DNA of 53,571 nt. Origin: Glycomyces dulcitolivorans (lineage in GTDB: Bacteria > Actinomycetota > Actinomycetes > Mycobacteriales > Micromonosporaceae). The notes below the pieces were generated by a model. The model was not told the DNA's origin. It did not search any database and was given only the letters and a program-made list of their open reading frames with translations. The DNA lies in the NCBI RefSeq assembly GCF_003265355.1, contig NZ_QFRW01000091.1:23612-77182 (forward strand), written 5' to 3'. A program made the translations under genes and the position numbers. Shown here piece after piece: positions 24,667 to 34,849 of this stretch; the first letter of the stretch is position 1, and every line of letters starts with the position of its first letter.

Positions 24667-25884
24667 ATGGACCACCACGCCAGACCCCGCCGCGCACTCG
24701 TGGTCGGACTCGGGATCGCGGGCATGGCGACCGCGTTGCGGCTGCGGCAGATCGGGTGGGAGCCGGTCGTGGTCGAACGGGCCCCGGCGCGGCGTTCGGG
24801 CGGGTACTTCATCATGCTGTTCGGCACCGGGGCCGCCTCCGCAGCGCGGCTCGGCGTCCTGGACGCGATCGGGAACCGCAACAGCGCCGACGTGCGCAGC
24901 TACTCCGTCAACCGGGCCGGGCGCCGCGCGCCGGGCATGAACCCGGCGAGCCTCGGCCCGAACCCGCCGCGGCTGCTGCTGCGCGGCGACGCCGAGCGGG
25001 CGCTGTTCGACGCGCTCCCTGGCGACGTGGAGATCCGGTACTCGACCGTCCCGACCCGCATCGAGCAGGGCGCGGACGCCGCCGAGGTCGACCTCCGCGA
25101 TACCGCCGCCGGCACGACCGCCACCGAGCGGTTCGACCTGGTCGTCGGCGCCGACGGGATGCGCTCGACCGTGCGCCGGCTCGCCTTCGGCCCCGGCGAC
25201 CACCTGCACCCGCTGAACTACATGATCGGCGTGACCCTGCTCGACCGGCCCCTGACGGGATTCGGGCCGGCCGAAGGCGTGATCCTGGCCGAACCGGGCC
25301 GGTCGGCGTGGACGTTCCCGTTCAAGGACCACGCCCCCAGCCTGCTGTTCTCCTACCGCACGGACGACGTCGACGCCGAGTTCGGGCGCGCGCCGATCGA
25401 GTCGATCCGCGCCGCGTTCGGCCCCCGGCCGCCCGGCCCGATCCTCGACGAGCTGCTCACCCGGTTCGAGGAGGCCGACGAGCACCTCTTCGACTCGGTC
25501 AACCAGGTGCGGATGCCGCGCTGGCACGACGGCCGGGTCGTCCTGGTCGGAGACGCCGCCTGGTGCGTCACGCTGTACGCGGGCATGGGCGCCTCCAGCG
25601 GCATCGCCGGCGGCGAGCTGCTGGGCACCATGCTGGAACGCCACGACAGGGACGTGCCGGGCGCGCTGCGGGAGTGGGAGGCGCGGCTGCGGCCGTTCAT
25701 CGCGACCGAGCAGGAGTCGGCGTTCACCACTCGTAGACTGTTCACGCCCCACGACCGCAGGGAGTTCATCGCGCGCGCCGCGATGATGAAGCTCATGGGC
25801 TCGCCGGTCCTCGGCAAGGTCCTGGGCCGGCGCGCGCAGCCTCCGGGCATGGAGCACAAGGCGATCGACATCGCGGCGGTCTGA
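24667..25884 (+). CDS. FAD-dependent monooxygenase (PHBH/TetX fold), copy 2
   Basis: 405 residues. It shares the order and wording of its motifs with the protein at 20987: VGLGIAGMATALRLRQIGWE, VGADGMRSTVR, and VGDAAWCVTLYAGMGAS, again with Trp in place of the usual His. The first glycine motif is GLGIAG rather than GAGIAG. The C-terminus (LMGSPVLGKVLGRRAQPPGM) is typical of this actinomycete monooxygenase group. The ATG at 24667 follows GGGAGA. The TetR gene at 25917 follows 32 bp later in the same direction, so both may be one transcript repressed through the palindrome at 24589. Confidence 0.87.
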   Translation: MDHHARPRRALVVGLGIAGMATALRLRQIGWEPVVVERAPARRSGGYFIMLFGTGAASAARLGVLDAIGNRNSADVRSYSVNRAGRRAPGMNPASLGPNPPRLLLRGDAERALFDALPGDVEIRYSTVPTRIEQGADAAEVDLRDTAAGTTATERFDLVVGADGMRSTVRRLAFGPGDHLHPLNYMIGVTLLDRPLTGFGPAEGVILAEPGRSAWTFPFKDHAPSLLFSYRTDDVDAEFGRAPIESIRAAFGPRPPGPILDELLTRFEEADEHLFDSVNQVRMPRWHDGRVVLVGDAAWCVTLYAGMGASSGIAGGELLGTMLERHDRDVPGALREWEARLRPFIATEQESAFTTRRLFTPHDRREFIARAAMMKLMGSPVLGKVLGRRAQPPGMEHKAIDIAAV

Positions 25885-25916
25885 CCCGCCGCCACCGCAG
25901 GACAGGACCCGAGACG

Positions 25917-26636
25917 ATGAGCCAGTTGGTCGAGCACCGCTCGCGCAAGGCGGCCCGCGTGCTGGAGAGCACCCGCGAGCTGGTGCTCGACCACGGCATC
26001 CGCAAGCTCACCGTCGCCGAGATCGCCAAGGCCGCCGGGGTCGGCAAGGGCACCGTCTACCTGTACTGGCCCTCCAAAGAGGACCTCATCGTGGGCCTGT
26101 TCGCCAGGGAGGCGCTGACGCTGCTGGAGGCGCTCGTCGCCCGTCTGGACGCCGACCCCGCATCGGTGCTCCCCAGCCGCCTCGCCCCGCTGCTTGTGAG
26201 CACCGGCCGCAGGATCACCCTGGCCAACCGGCTCACCGCCGGCGACTTCGACCTGCTGCGCCAGCTCGTCCGCCAGTCCGGCGCCCGCGAGCTGTTCGCC
26301 GACGTCATGCCCGCGGCCCTGTGCGAGGCGGTCATGCCCGTCCTCCACCGGCACGGGCTGCTCCGCAACGACCGGCCCCTGGCCGACCAGGCCTTCGCCA
26401 TGCACGCCATGCTCACCGGGTTCGGCGACGCGGTCCTGGAACCGGACGCCGCGCCCCGTCCCGCGGGCGAGCCCGAGGCGATCCTCGCCGACGCCGTCGC
26501 CCGCCTCCTCGAACCCGCCACGGCCCCGGACGACGCCGCCCTGGCGGCTGCGGCGACCGAGGTCGCCGCGGCCGTGAACCGCACCCGCGACGCCGTCCTC
26601 GACCTCATCGGACGCACCCAGGTCCCCGGAGCCTGA
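25917..26636 (+). CDS. TetR-family repressor, partner of the second FAD monooxygenase
   Basis: 239 residues. The helix-turn-helix at ~28-58 (KLTVAEIAKAAGVGKGTVYL then YWPSKEDL) is textbook TetR, followed by a helical effector domain with an Ala-rich C-terminus. It is co-transcribed downstream of the monooxygenase and is the obvious candidate for the gaactgaccaa/ttggtcagttc operator. It would repress its own operon. In the other cassette the order is reversed, regulator first. Confidence 0.88.
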   Translation: MSQLVEHRSRKAARVLESTRELVLDHGIRKLTVAEIAKAAGVGKGTVYLYWPSKEDLIVGLFAREALTLLEALVARLDADPASVLPSRLAPLLVSTGRRITLANRLTAGDFDLLRQLVRQSGARELFADVMPAALCEAVMPVLHRHGLLRNDRPLADQAFAMHAMLTGFGDAVLEPDAAPRPAGEPEAILADAVARLLEPATAPDDAALAAAATEVAAAVNRTRDAVLDLIGRTQVPGA

Positions 26637-26726
26637 GCGGGTTAAACGCGGATCAATCAGCGGTCAAACGGCGGCGTCGAGACTTGAGCGACCCTGATCC
26701 CGAGCAGTGCAACAGGAGAACTCAGA

Positions 26727-27191
26727 ATGAAGCTTCGACGCGCCGTCATCGGCGCCCTCGCCGCCATGCTGGCCCTCGCGGGGAGCCTGGCGTTCGCCGC
26801 TCCCGCCCAGGCGGACGTGCCCCCCAAGTGCAACACCCTCGGCTACGACAACGGCCGCCACGTCTACTTGAACAACGACGACAACGGCGGCGGCGCCTTC
26901 GTCAGCGCCTTCGTGTGCTTCGAGGCCAACGGCTCCGGTCTGTACAACACCTATGTGGAATGGGGCGTCACGGACACGGCGGCCAACGGTGCCGGTGCGA
27001 CCATCCGCATGGAATGGCTCGACTCCAGCGGAGTGAAGCGGTACGACGTCCCGCCGTCCAGCCAGCGCGCCTGGGCCCTCGACGAATCCGCCACGGGCAC
27101 CTGGGACCGGAACTCCATCGAGCAGCTGTACGTCCGGGCCTGCCTGACCAATACCGACAGCGAAGGCCACCACTGCGGAGCCAAGGGTTAG
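26727..27191 (+). CDS. small secreted Cys4 protein, paralogue A
   Basis: 154 residues starting at an ATG with AGGAGA eight bases upstream. The signal peptide (MKLRRAVIGALAAML...APAQAD) is followed by ~125 residues with four cysteines. The strings DNGGGAFV, TDTAANGAGATIRMEWLD and RACLTNTDSEGHHCG are shared almost word for word with the protein at 27319. The fold is probably a beta-sandwich with two disulfides. No family name is known to me. It converges on its paralogue and ends at the perfect hairpin at 27205. Confidence 0.82.
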   Translation: MKLRRAVIGALAAMLALAGSLAFAAPAQADVPPKCNTLGYDNGRHVYLNNDDNGGGAFVSAFVCFEANGSGLYNTYVEWGVTDTAANGAGATIRMEWLDSSGVKRYDVPPSSQRAWALDESATGTWDRNSIEQLYVRACLTNTDSEGHHCGAKG

Positions 27192-27204
27192 AGCAAGCCG
27201 AAGA

Positions 27205-27235
27205 CGAGCGGGAGCGGCATTGCCGCTCCCGCTCG
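27205..27235. terminator. 15-bp perfect hairpin
   Basis: cgagcgggagcggca and tgccgctcccgctcg form exact arms around one base, 14 bp after the stop of paralogue A. No T-run follows. It can also end leftward transcripts from paralogue B. Confidence 0.75.
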
Positions 27236-27260
27236 CCGGTCGTTCGGTCCGTTCCTCCGG

Positions 27261-27314
27261 CCCGCAGTGGTGCGCTGCAGTGCCCGTGCCGATCAGACAG
27301 GCCCGGAAGGCGCC
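27261..27314 (-). pseudogene. degenerate third copy of the Cys4 protein C-terminus
   Basis: Read on the minus strand this gives GAFRACLIGTGTAAHHCG, aligning with IRACLTNTDSEGHHCG of both paralogues. The first 12 bases (cccgcagtggtg) are identical to those at 27331, and most of the following 40 also match. It lies just past the stop of paralogue B, so a tandem copy has been almost fully lost. Confidence 0.65.
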
Positions 27315-27318
27315 CGGT

Positions 27319-27780
27319 CTACCACGTGGGCCCGCAGTGGTGGCCCTCGCTGTCCGTGTTCGTCAGGCAGGCCCGGATGTACAGGCCCTCGATGTTCATC
27401 CGGTCCCAGTTTCCGGTGGCGGTGTCCCAGGCCGTCCAGGCGCGCTCGCCCGACGGCGGGACGTCATAGTGCTTCACGCCGTTGGGGTCGAGCCATTCCA
27501 TGCGGATGGTCGCTCCCGCGCCGTTGGCCGCGGTGTCCGTGACGGTCCACTCCACATAGGTGTCGTACATTCCGAAACCATCGGGGTCCCAGCAGATGTT
27601 GGCGTGGACGAAGGCGCCACCGCCGTTGTTCTCGTTGTCCGCGTACACGGTGCGGCCGTTGGCGTAGTAGTTGTTCGTGCATACGGACGGGATGGCCTGC
27701 GCGGGTGACGCGATGGCCAGGCTCCCGGCGGCGGCCATCAGGGCCACCAGGGCGCCCACCAGGGCGCGGCGAAGCTTCAT
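27319..27780 (-). CDS. small secreted Cys4 protein, paralogue B
   Basis: 153 residues from the ATG at 27780, with AGGAGA upstream. The signal peptide MKLRRALVGALVALMAAAGS ends near SPAQAI. The mature protein has the same four cysteines and the block TDTAANGAGATIRMEWLD as paralogue A, but more divergence around the first half (NYYANGRTVYADNENNGGGA). The genes point at each other, so an inverted duplication formed the pair. The promoter is shared with the divergent SARP regulator at 27900, which may control it. Confidence 0.82.
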   Translation of the reverse strand: MKLRRALVGALVALMAAAGSLAIASPAQAIPSVCTNNYYANGRTVYADNENNGGGAFVHANICWDPDGFGMYDTYVEWTVTDTAANGAGATIRMEWLDPNGVKHYDVPPSGERAWTAWDTATGNWDRMNIEGLYIRACLTNTDSEGHHCGPTW

Positions 27781-27862
27781 CTCGGATTCTCCTCGGATGA
27801 CTGGTCGGTCGTGCGGTCCGTCCAGTGTCACGGCCCTTGTTTGACGGGGCGTTAACCGGCGA

Positions 27863-27891
27863 TTTACCGGTCCCCCACCGTGTTCTAGGCT
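27863..27891 (+). promoter_or_regulatory. sigma-A-like promoter of a leaderless SARP gene
   Basis: TTTACC at 27863-27868, a 17-bp spacer and TAGGCT at 27886-27891 lie eight bases before the ATG at 27900. Transcription would begin at or next to the A of the start codon. There is no ribosome site, consistent with a leaderless mRNA. Confidence 0.55.
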
Positions 27892-27899
27892 GGCGGCAA

Positions 27900-30683
27900 A
27901 TGGACAGACGACCGGCAGCAGGAGCGATCACCTTCCCGCGCATCGAGTTTCGGGTGCTCGGGCCCGTAGAGGTCGTCCGCGGCGGTCGGACCGACGGCCC
28001 CACCACCCCGCAGCTGCGGTGCGTGCTCGCACTGCTGCTGCTCGACCTGGGCCGGGTGGTTCCCGCCGATCGTTTGATCGCGGCGCTGTGGCCGGCCGAG
28101 CCGCCCGTGTCCGCAATGAACACCGTGCGCGTCTACGTGACCCGGCTGCGCCGACTCGTGGCCGGGGATCCGGCGGTGGCGGTCGCGACGGTCGGCCAGG
28201 GCTGGCGGCTGGACTGCGATCCCGCCCGAGTCGACCTGTACCGCTTCCGCGGTCTCGTCACCCGGGCCCGCAGCGAGGAGGGGCCGGTACGAGCCGGACT
28301 CCTCAACGAGGCGCTGAAGTTGTGGACCGGTCCGGCGGTGGCCGACATCGCCGGGGACGAATGGCGCGAGTCGCTGCGCGCGGGCCTGGATGAGGAGCGG
28401 CTCGCGGCGCTTGAGGACCGGATCGCGCTGGACATCGACGCGGGCAAAGCGCGGGAGGTGGTCCCGGAGCTGTCCGCGCTCGTCGCCGGCCATCCGGTGC
28501 GCGAGCGTCCCGTGCAGCTGCTGATGGCGGCGCTCGGCGCGTCAGGACGCACCGGCGAGGCGCTGGAGCTGTTCCGGTCGACCCGGCGGCGCCTGGTCGA
28601 CGAGCTCGGGGTCGAGCCCGGTCCCGGACTCCAGCAGGAGCACCGCCGCCTACTCGAACAGTCCCAAGAGGATACTCTGCCGTTCGACCGGCCGGTGCCG
28701 CGCCAGCTCCCCGGCGACCTCGTCGGCTTCACCGGCCGCGAGGAGGCCCTGGCGCACCTCGACGCCGCCGCCGGGAACCCCGTCGCGGTCGTCACCGGCA
28801 TCCCCGGATCGGGCAAGACGACCCTGGCCGTCCGCTGGGCCCACCGCACCGCCGACCGGTACCCCGACGGGCACCTGTGGGCCGACCTGCGCGGCTTCGA
28901 CCCGGCCGGACACGCGCTCGACCCCGGCGAGGCGCTCGGCGGTTTCCTTGAGGCCCTTGGGGTTCCGCCGGTGCAGACTCCCGTGCGCACCGAGGACCGG
29001 GCGGCGCTGTACCGCAGCCTCATGGCCGACCGGCGGATCCTGGTCGTGCTCGACAACGCCCGCGACGAGGACCAGGTCCGCCCCCTCCTGCCCGGTTCGG
29101 GCACCTGCTGCGTCCTGGTCACCGGCAGGACCCGGCTGTCCGGACTCGCCGTGACGCACGGCGCCCACCTGGTCGGACTCGACGTCCTCGGCAGCGGTGA
29201 GGCCCGGGACCTGCTGGCAGGGAGGATCGGGACGCACCGGACCGACGCGGACCGGGACGCGGTGTCGCGCATCGTCGACCGGTGCGCGCGACTGCCGCTG
29301 GCGCTGGCGGTCGTCGCGGCCAGGGCGGTCGGCCTCCCGGACTTCCCTCTGGCGGCGCTGGCGGACGAGCTGGAGGCGCAGCCCGCTCCGCTCGACGGAT
29401 TCGCGCTCACCGACACCGGACTGGACCTGCGCTCGGCCTTCGACTGCTCGTACCGCGCCCTGAGTCCCAGGGCGGCAAGGATGTTCCGACTGCTTGGACT
29501 CCACTGGGGACCGGACTTCACCGGCTGTGCGGCGGCGGCCCTCGTCGGGGAACCTCCGGACGAGGCCCGCGGGACCTTGGGCGAACTGGTCCGCATGGGG
29601 CTCGCGGCCGAGTTCAGGCCCAGGCGGTTCCGCGTCCACGACCTGCTGACCGCGTACGCCGCCGAGCTGGCCGCGGAGGAGGACGGCGAGGAGGCGTGCC
29701 GAGACGCGTCGGAGCGCCTGTTCGACTGGCTGCTCCGGTCCGCCGAAGCGGCGGCGGCAGTGCTGACGCCGTTCAACACCGGTCAGGTCGCCATCGACGG
29801 GGAGCGGCACGACCAGGCCGCGGCATGGTTCGATGCCGAGCGCGAGGTGCTGCTCGGCGCGGTCAACGCGGCGTACGCGCAGCGGTTCGACGCCTACGCC
29901 TGGCGGCTGGCGCGCAGCCTGGAATCCCATCTGCGCCTGCGCAACGCCGCGGCCGAACGGATGCGGGTCCACGAGGTCGCCGTGCACGCCGCCCACCGCG
30001 CCCAGGACGTCCACGGCATGGCCTCGGCGCACCTCGGACTCGGCATCGTCCAGTCCCACTACGGCGACAAGGCCGAGGCCCGGGCGAACCTGAAGCTGGC
30101 GCTGGAGTGCTTCACCGCCGCCCGGGACGGCAACGGAGAGGCGGACACCCGTCTGATGCTCTGCGTCCTGGACGCCGCCGCCGGGGACTACGCCTCCACC
30201 CTCGAACACTCGACCCTGGGTCTGGAGCTCTACTCCCGCACCGGGAACACCGCCGGACAGGTACGGGCGCTCAACAACATCGGGTTCTGCCACGCCCGGC
30301 TAGGCGACTTCCGGCAGGCCCGCGAGCGCTGCCTCGCCGCCCTGGACCTGGCGGTCGGGATCCGCGACAGACTGGGCGAGGCGAACGTGCTCGACAGTCT
30401 GGGCGCCATCGAAACGCAGCTCGGCGAGCACGTTCGGGCGGTCGACCACTTCCGCCGCGCGGTCGCGATCGGCGCCGATCTCGGCGAGCGGAAGTTCACC
30501 GCCTCGGCGCTGGAAAACCTCGGCGAGGCCCACCTCGCCGCCGGCCACGCCGAGGCGGCGCGGACCGCATGGGGGCTGGCCGTGTCCATTCTCGACGAAC
30601 TCGGCCATCCTGACGCCGCCGCGGTCCGCGCACGGATCGATGCGCTCGCCGGTTCAGGGCGCGGCGAGTCCGCCGCGCCCTGA
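27900..30683 (+). CDS. SARP/AfsR-family regulator with NB-ARC and TPR domains
   Basis: 927 residues. Domains in order: OmpR-like winged helix at ~15-110 (FRVLGPVEVVRGG...LLLDLGRVVPADRLIAALW), bacterial transcriptional activator domain ~115-260 ending ELGVEPGPGLQ, NB-ARC ATPase ~265-560 with Walker A G300-IPGSGK-T307 and the Walker B-like RILVVLDNARDEDQ, then TPR repeats to the end. AfsR homologues activate antibiotic or developmental genes, with the ATPase gating activity. It is divergent from secreted paralogue B and appears to be leaderless. It is the best candidate master regulator in this half of the window. Targets are unknown. Confidence 0.9.
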   Translation: MDRRPAAGAITFPRIEFRVLGPVEVVRGGRTDGPTTPQLRCVLALLLLDLGRVVPADRLIAALWPAEPPVSAMNTVRVYVTRLRRLVAGDPAVAVATVGQGWRLDCDPARVDLYRFRGLVTRARSEEGPVRAGLLNEALKLWTGPAVADIAGDEWRESLRAGLDEERLAALEDRIALDIDAGKAREVVPELSALVAGHPVRERPVQLLMAALGASGRTGEALELFRSTRRRLVDELGVEPGPGLQQEHRRLLEQSQEDTLPFDRPVPRQLPGDLVGFTGREEALAHLDAAAGNPVAVVTGIPGSGKTTLAVRWAHRTADRYPDGHLWADLRGFDPAGHALDPGEALGGFLEALGVPPVQTPVRTEDRAALYRSLMADRRILVVLDNARDEDQVRPLLPGSGTCCVLVTGRTRLSGLAVTHGAHLVGLDVLGSGEARDLLAGRIGTHRTDADRDAVSRIVDRCARLPLALAVVAARAVGLPDFPLAALADELEAQPAPLDGFALTDTGLDLRSAFDCSYRALSPRAARMFRLLGLHWGPDFTGCAAAALVGEPPDEARGTLGELVRMGLAAEFRPRRFRVHDLLTAYAAELAAEEDGEEACRDASERLFDWLLRSAEAAAAVLTPFNTGQVAIDGERHDQAAAWFDAEREVLLGAVNAAYAQRFDAYAWRLARSLESHLRLRNAAAERMRVHEVAVHAAHRAQDVHGMASAHLGLGIVQSHYGDKAEARANLKLALECFTAARDGNGEADTRLMLCVLDAAAGDYASTLEHSTLGLELYSRTGNTAGQVRALNNIGFCHARLGDFRQARERCLAALDLAVGIRDRLGEANVLDSLGAIETQLGEHVRAVDHFRRAVAIGADLGERKFTASALENLGEAHLAAGHAEAARTAWGLAVSILDELGHPDAAAVRARIDALAGSGRGESAAP

Positions 30684-30688
30684 ACCGG
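30649..30688. terminator. 18-bp perfect hairpin spanning a stop codon
   Basis: ccggttcagggcgcggcg at 30649-30666 pairs exactly with its complement at 30671-30688 around a 4-base loop. The left arm lies in the last codons of the SARP gene and the right arm covers its TGA. It separates this gene from the convergent membrane protein ending at 30695. Confidence 0.8.
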
Positions 30689-30694
30689 AACCGG

Positions 30695-32047
30695 TCAGCG
30701 GATGGCGTCGAGGATCGCGTCGAGCGTTGCGAGGTCCACGGGCGGGGCTTCGGTGCCGTCGGCCGGTTCGACGCCGACGCCGATCGCCCAGCCGTCGCCG
30801 GCGGGGGAGGCGAACGCGGTCAGGCTCGGGCGGTCGCCGTCGATGGTGCGGTGCACCGAAACGCTCCCTGAATCGTCCGTGGTGATCTCGCATTCAGCGG
30901 ACGGGCACTGGGCGGCGGTCTCGGCGGGCACCTCGGCGGCGTCCACTGCGTCTTCGACCCGTTCGGCCTGGAGGAAGAAGCGGACGGTCTCGCCGGATTC
31001 GAGTTCGGCGAGGACGAACAGCATGTGGGTCGCCTCGGTGCCGTAGACGGGCCCGCCGTAGGTGGCGATGTCGGGGCTGAGGCGGACAAGGTCGGCCGAG
31101 GCCGTGTCGACCACGGCGCCGGGGAGTTCGGTGGCGATGGCGGCGGCCAGGTCGGCGGCGAGGTCGGTCGCGGCGGGGGGCTCGACTTCAGGGGCGTCCT
31201 GGTTCAGGGGGAGGGCAGTGATGAGGTCGACGATCTGGTCGACGGTCGGGCCGGTCCGGTCGGATTCGAAGTGGAGGGCGAAGTCGAACTGGACGGCGAC
31301 GTCCTCGCGGAACAGGAACGCGGACACGACCGGGAACGGGGCCGAGCCGTCCGCCTCGGTGTCGGGGTTGAGGAAGTCGTTGCGGACGCCTTCGATCAGC
31401 AGGACCCTCCCCGCTTCGGTGTCGTCCCAGGTGCAGGTCACGGTGTCGGGGTAGGTGCACTCCTCTTCCCACATGATCGCTTCGTAGTCGACGCCGCCGG
31501 TCTCCCAGAAGCCCGCCACCATGTACGCCCAGTCCGCGGGGTCGCCGCCGAAGAACACGGCCTCCTCGGTCATGTAGGCGGTCTGGTCGTCGGAGTAGTA
31601 GAACCCGTCGTAGTCCGGCCGGGTCGTGAGGCAGGTGCCCCTGGGCTCGGCGTCGAGGTCCGCGAGCGCATCGAACAGGACCGCGTTGTTGGCGGCGGCG
31701 ATGCGCTGCTGCTCGTCGGTCTGGTCGTCGGGGAGCGGGCAGTCGGCGCCGTCGGCGCGGGTCCACTGGGCGAGGAAGTCCTCGTCGACCGGGGCGGTCG
31801 GGAGGTCGTCGGGGGCGGCGCCGCCCGGGGCGGTCTGGTCCTGGTCGCCGAGGGCGAGCGGGATGCCTACGGCCGCAGTCACTGCGAGGAGTGCGGCCGC
31901 GCCGCCGGCGATGGCGGCGGCGGCCTTTCTGCGGCGGGCGACGCGGCGGCGGCCGGCGCGGAGGATGGTCATGGGGTCCACTTTGGCGACGTCGACCGGG
32001 CCGGCGGCGGCCTCGGTGAGGAGGTTCTGGACTTCGTGCTCGTTCAT
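30695..32047 (-). CDS. single-span membrane protein downstream of a sigma factor, likely anti-sigma
   Basis: 450 residues. The N-terminal ~40 residues are cytoplasmic (MNEHEVQNLLTEAAAG...RAGRRRVARRRKAA), then one membrane helix at ~42-62 (AIAGGAAALLAVTAAVGIPL) and a long acidic extracellular domain with paired cysteines. Its ATG overlaps the TGA of the sigma-factor gene (TGATG), so the two are co-translated. This topology and position are those of anti-sigma or sigma-linked sensor proteins in actinomycetes, but no zinc-binding anti-sigma motif is present, so the role is inferred. The outer domain has no recognised fold. Confidence 0.7.
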   Translation of the reverse strand: MNEHEVQNLLTEAAAGPVDVAKVDPMTILRAGRRRVARRRKAAAAIAGGAAALLAVTAAVGIPLALGDQDQTAPGGAAPDDLPTAPVDEDFLAQWTRADGADCPLPDDQTDEQQRIAAANNAVLFDALADLDAEPRGTCLTTRPDYDGFYYSDDQTAYMTEEAVFFGGDPADWAYMVAGFWETGGVDYEAIMWEEECTYPDTVTCTWDDTEAGRVLLIEGVRNDFLNPDTEADGSAPFPVVSAFLFREDVAVQFDFALHFESDRTGPTVDQIVDLITALPLNQDAPEVEPPAATDLAADLAAAIATELPGAVVDTASADLVRLSPDIATYGGPVYGTEATHMLFVLAELESGETVRFFLQAERVEDAVDAAEVPAETAAQCPSAECEITTDDSGSVSVHRTIDGDRPSLTAFASPAGDGWAIGVGVEPADGTEAPPVDLATLDAILDAIR

Positions 32048-32553
32048 CACTTGCTCCCTTGGCCGGCGAGGCTCGACGCCGCGTAGTGCTCGCGCAGCGT
32101 CTGGAGGCCGCGCGAGGTGTTGCTCTTGACGGTTCCGGTGGTGCAGCGCAGGATGCGGGCGGTCTCCTCGACCGACCGGTCCTCCCAGAACCGCAGGACG
32201 AGGGTGGCCCGCTGGCGCAGCGGGAGCCGGGCGAGGATCGCGGCGGCTTCGGCGCGGCCGTCCTCGGCGATCCCGTCGCCGGCCAGTTCGGGCGGGTCGG
32301 CGTAGGAGCGTTCGCGGCGGAACCAGCCGCGGCGGGTCTGGTCGATCAGGGCGTTGGCGAGGATGCGGCGCGTGTACGCGTCGACGGTCTCGCGGCGGGT
32401 CCGGTTCCAGGCGCCGTACAGCTTGATCAGCGAAGTCTGGACGGCGTCTTCGGCGCGGTGCCAGTCGCCGCAGGTGAGGAACGCCGTCCGGAGCAGGGCA
32501 TCGCGGCTGTCCTCCACGTACTCGCAGAACTCGATCTCGGATTCGGGGGTCAT
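32047..32553 (-). CDS. SigE-family ECF sigma factor
   Basis: 168 residues. Region 2 spans residues ~10-75 (EFCEYVEDSRDALLRTAFLT and AEDAVQTSLIKLYGAWN) and region 4 ~110-160 (LPLRQRATLVLRFWEDRSVE, then ARILRCTTGTVKSNTSRGL). It belongs to the small SigE family that is expanded in Streptomyces-like genera, with no extra C-terminal domain. GAAAGG precedes the ATG. It forms a two-gene unit with the membrane protein that follows. Confidence 0.9.
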   Translation of the reverse strand: MTPESEIEFCEYVEDSRDALLRTAFLTCGDWHRAEDAVQTSLIKLYGAWNRTRRETVDAYTRRILANALIDQTRRGWFRRERSYADPPELAGDGIAEDGRAEAAAILARLPLRQRATLVLRFWEDRSVEETARILRCTTGTVKSNTSRGLQTLREHYAASSLAGQGSK

Positions 32554-32647
32554 GCATGGCCTTTCATAGCGTCGCCGTCGCCGTTTCTACGGAATGAGGG
32601 CTCCCGGAGGTTGCATGAGGTTTGAGGACCGGGTCTGAGCTGGGGGT

Positions 32648-32678
32648 TTGCGTTGGAGTGCACTCCAGGGCCTAGCGT
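32648..32678 (+). promoter_or_regulatory. MerR-type promoter with palindromic operator
   Basis: TTGCGT at 32648-32653 and TAGCGT at 32673-32678 are separated by 19 bp. Most of that spacer is the perfect palindrome tggagtgcactcca at 32654-32667. A long spacer holding a dyad is the hallmark of MerR-activated promoters. The predicted start of transcription falls near the ATG at 32686. No MerR gene is seen in the window. Confidence 0.75.
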
Positions 32679-32685
32679 CGTCCAC

Positions 32686-34766
<2,081 letters not shown>

Positions 34767-34806
34767 CACCGGCTCCCGTGCAACCGAATGCGGCGGCCGC
34801 CGCGTC

Positions 34807-34834
34807 CTAGTCGCGCCTGACCAGAACCGACTAG
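34807..34834. promoter_or_regulatory. dyad ahead of a membrane-protein gene
   Basis: ctagtcg at 34807-34813 and cgactag at 34828-34834 are perfect 7-bp arms around 14 bp, just upstream of the gene at 34850. The right arm runs directly into the gagagg ribosome site, so a bound protein could block both transcription and translation. Confidence 0.5.
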
Positions 34835-34849
34835 AGAGGCCGTATACGA

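Noticed and set aside
27205-27386. Repeats considered as a CRISPR-like array or insertion-sequence end
   Set aside because: The repeated DNA codes for the C-terminus of the Cys4 proteins and occurs only as two or three partial copies. It is better explained as tandem duplication and decay.
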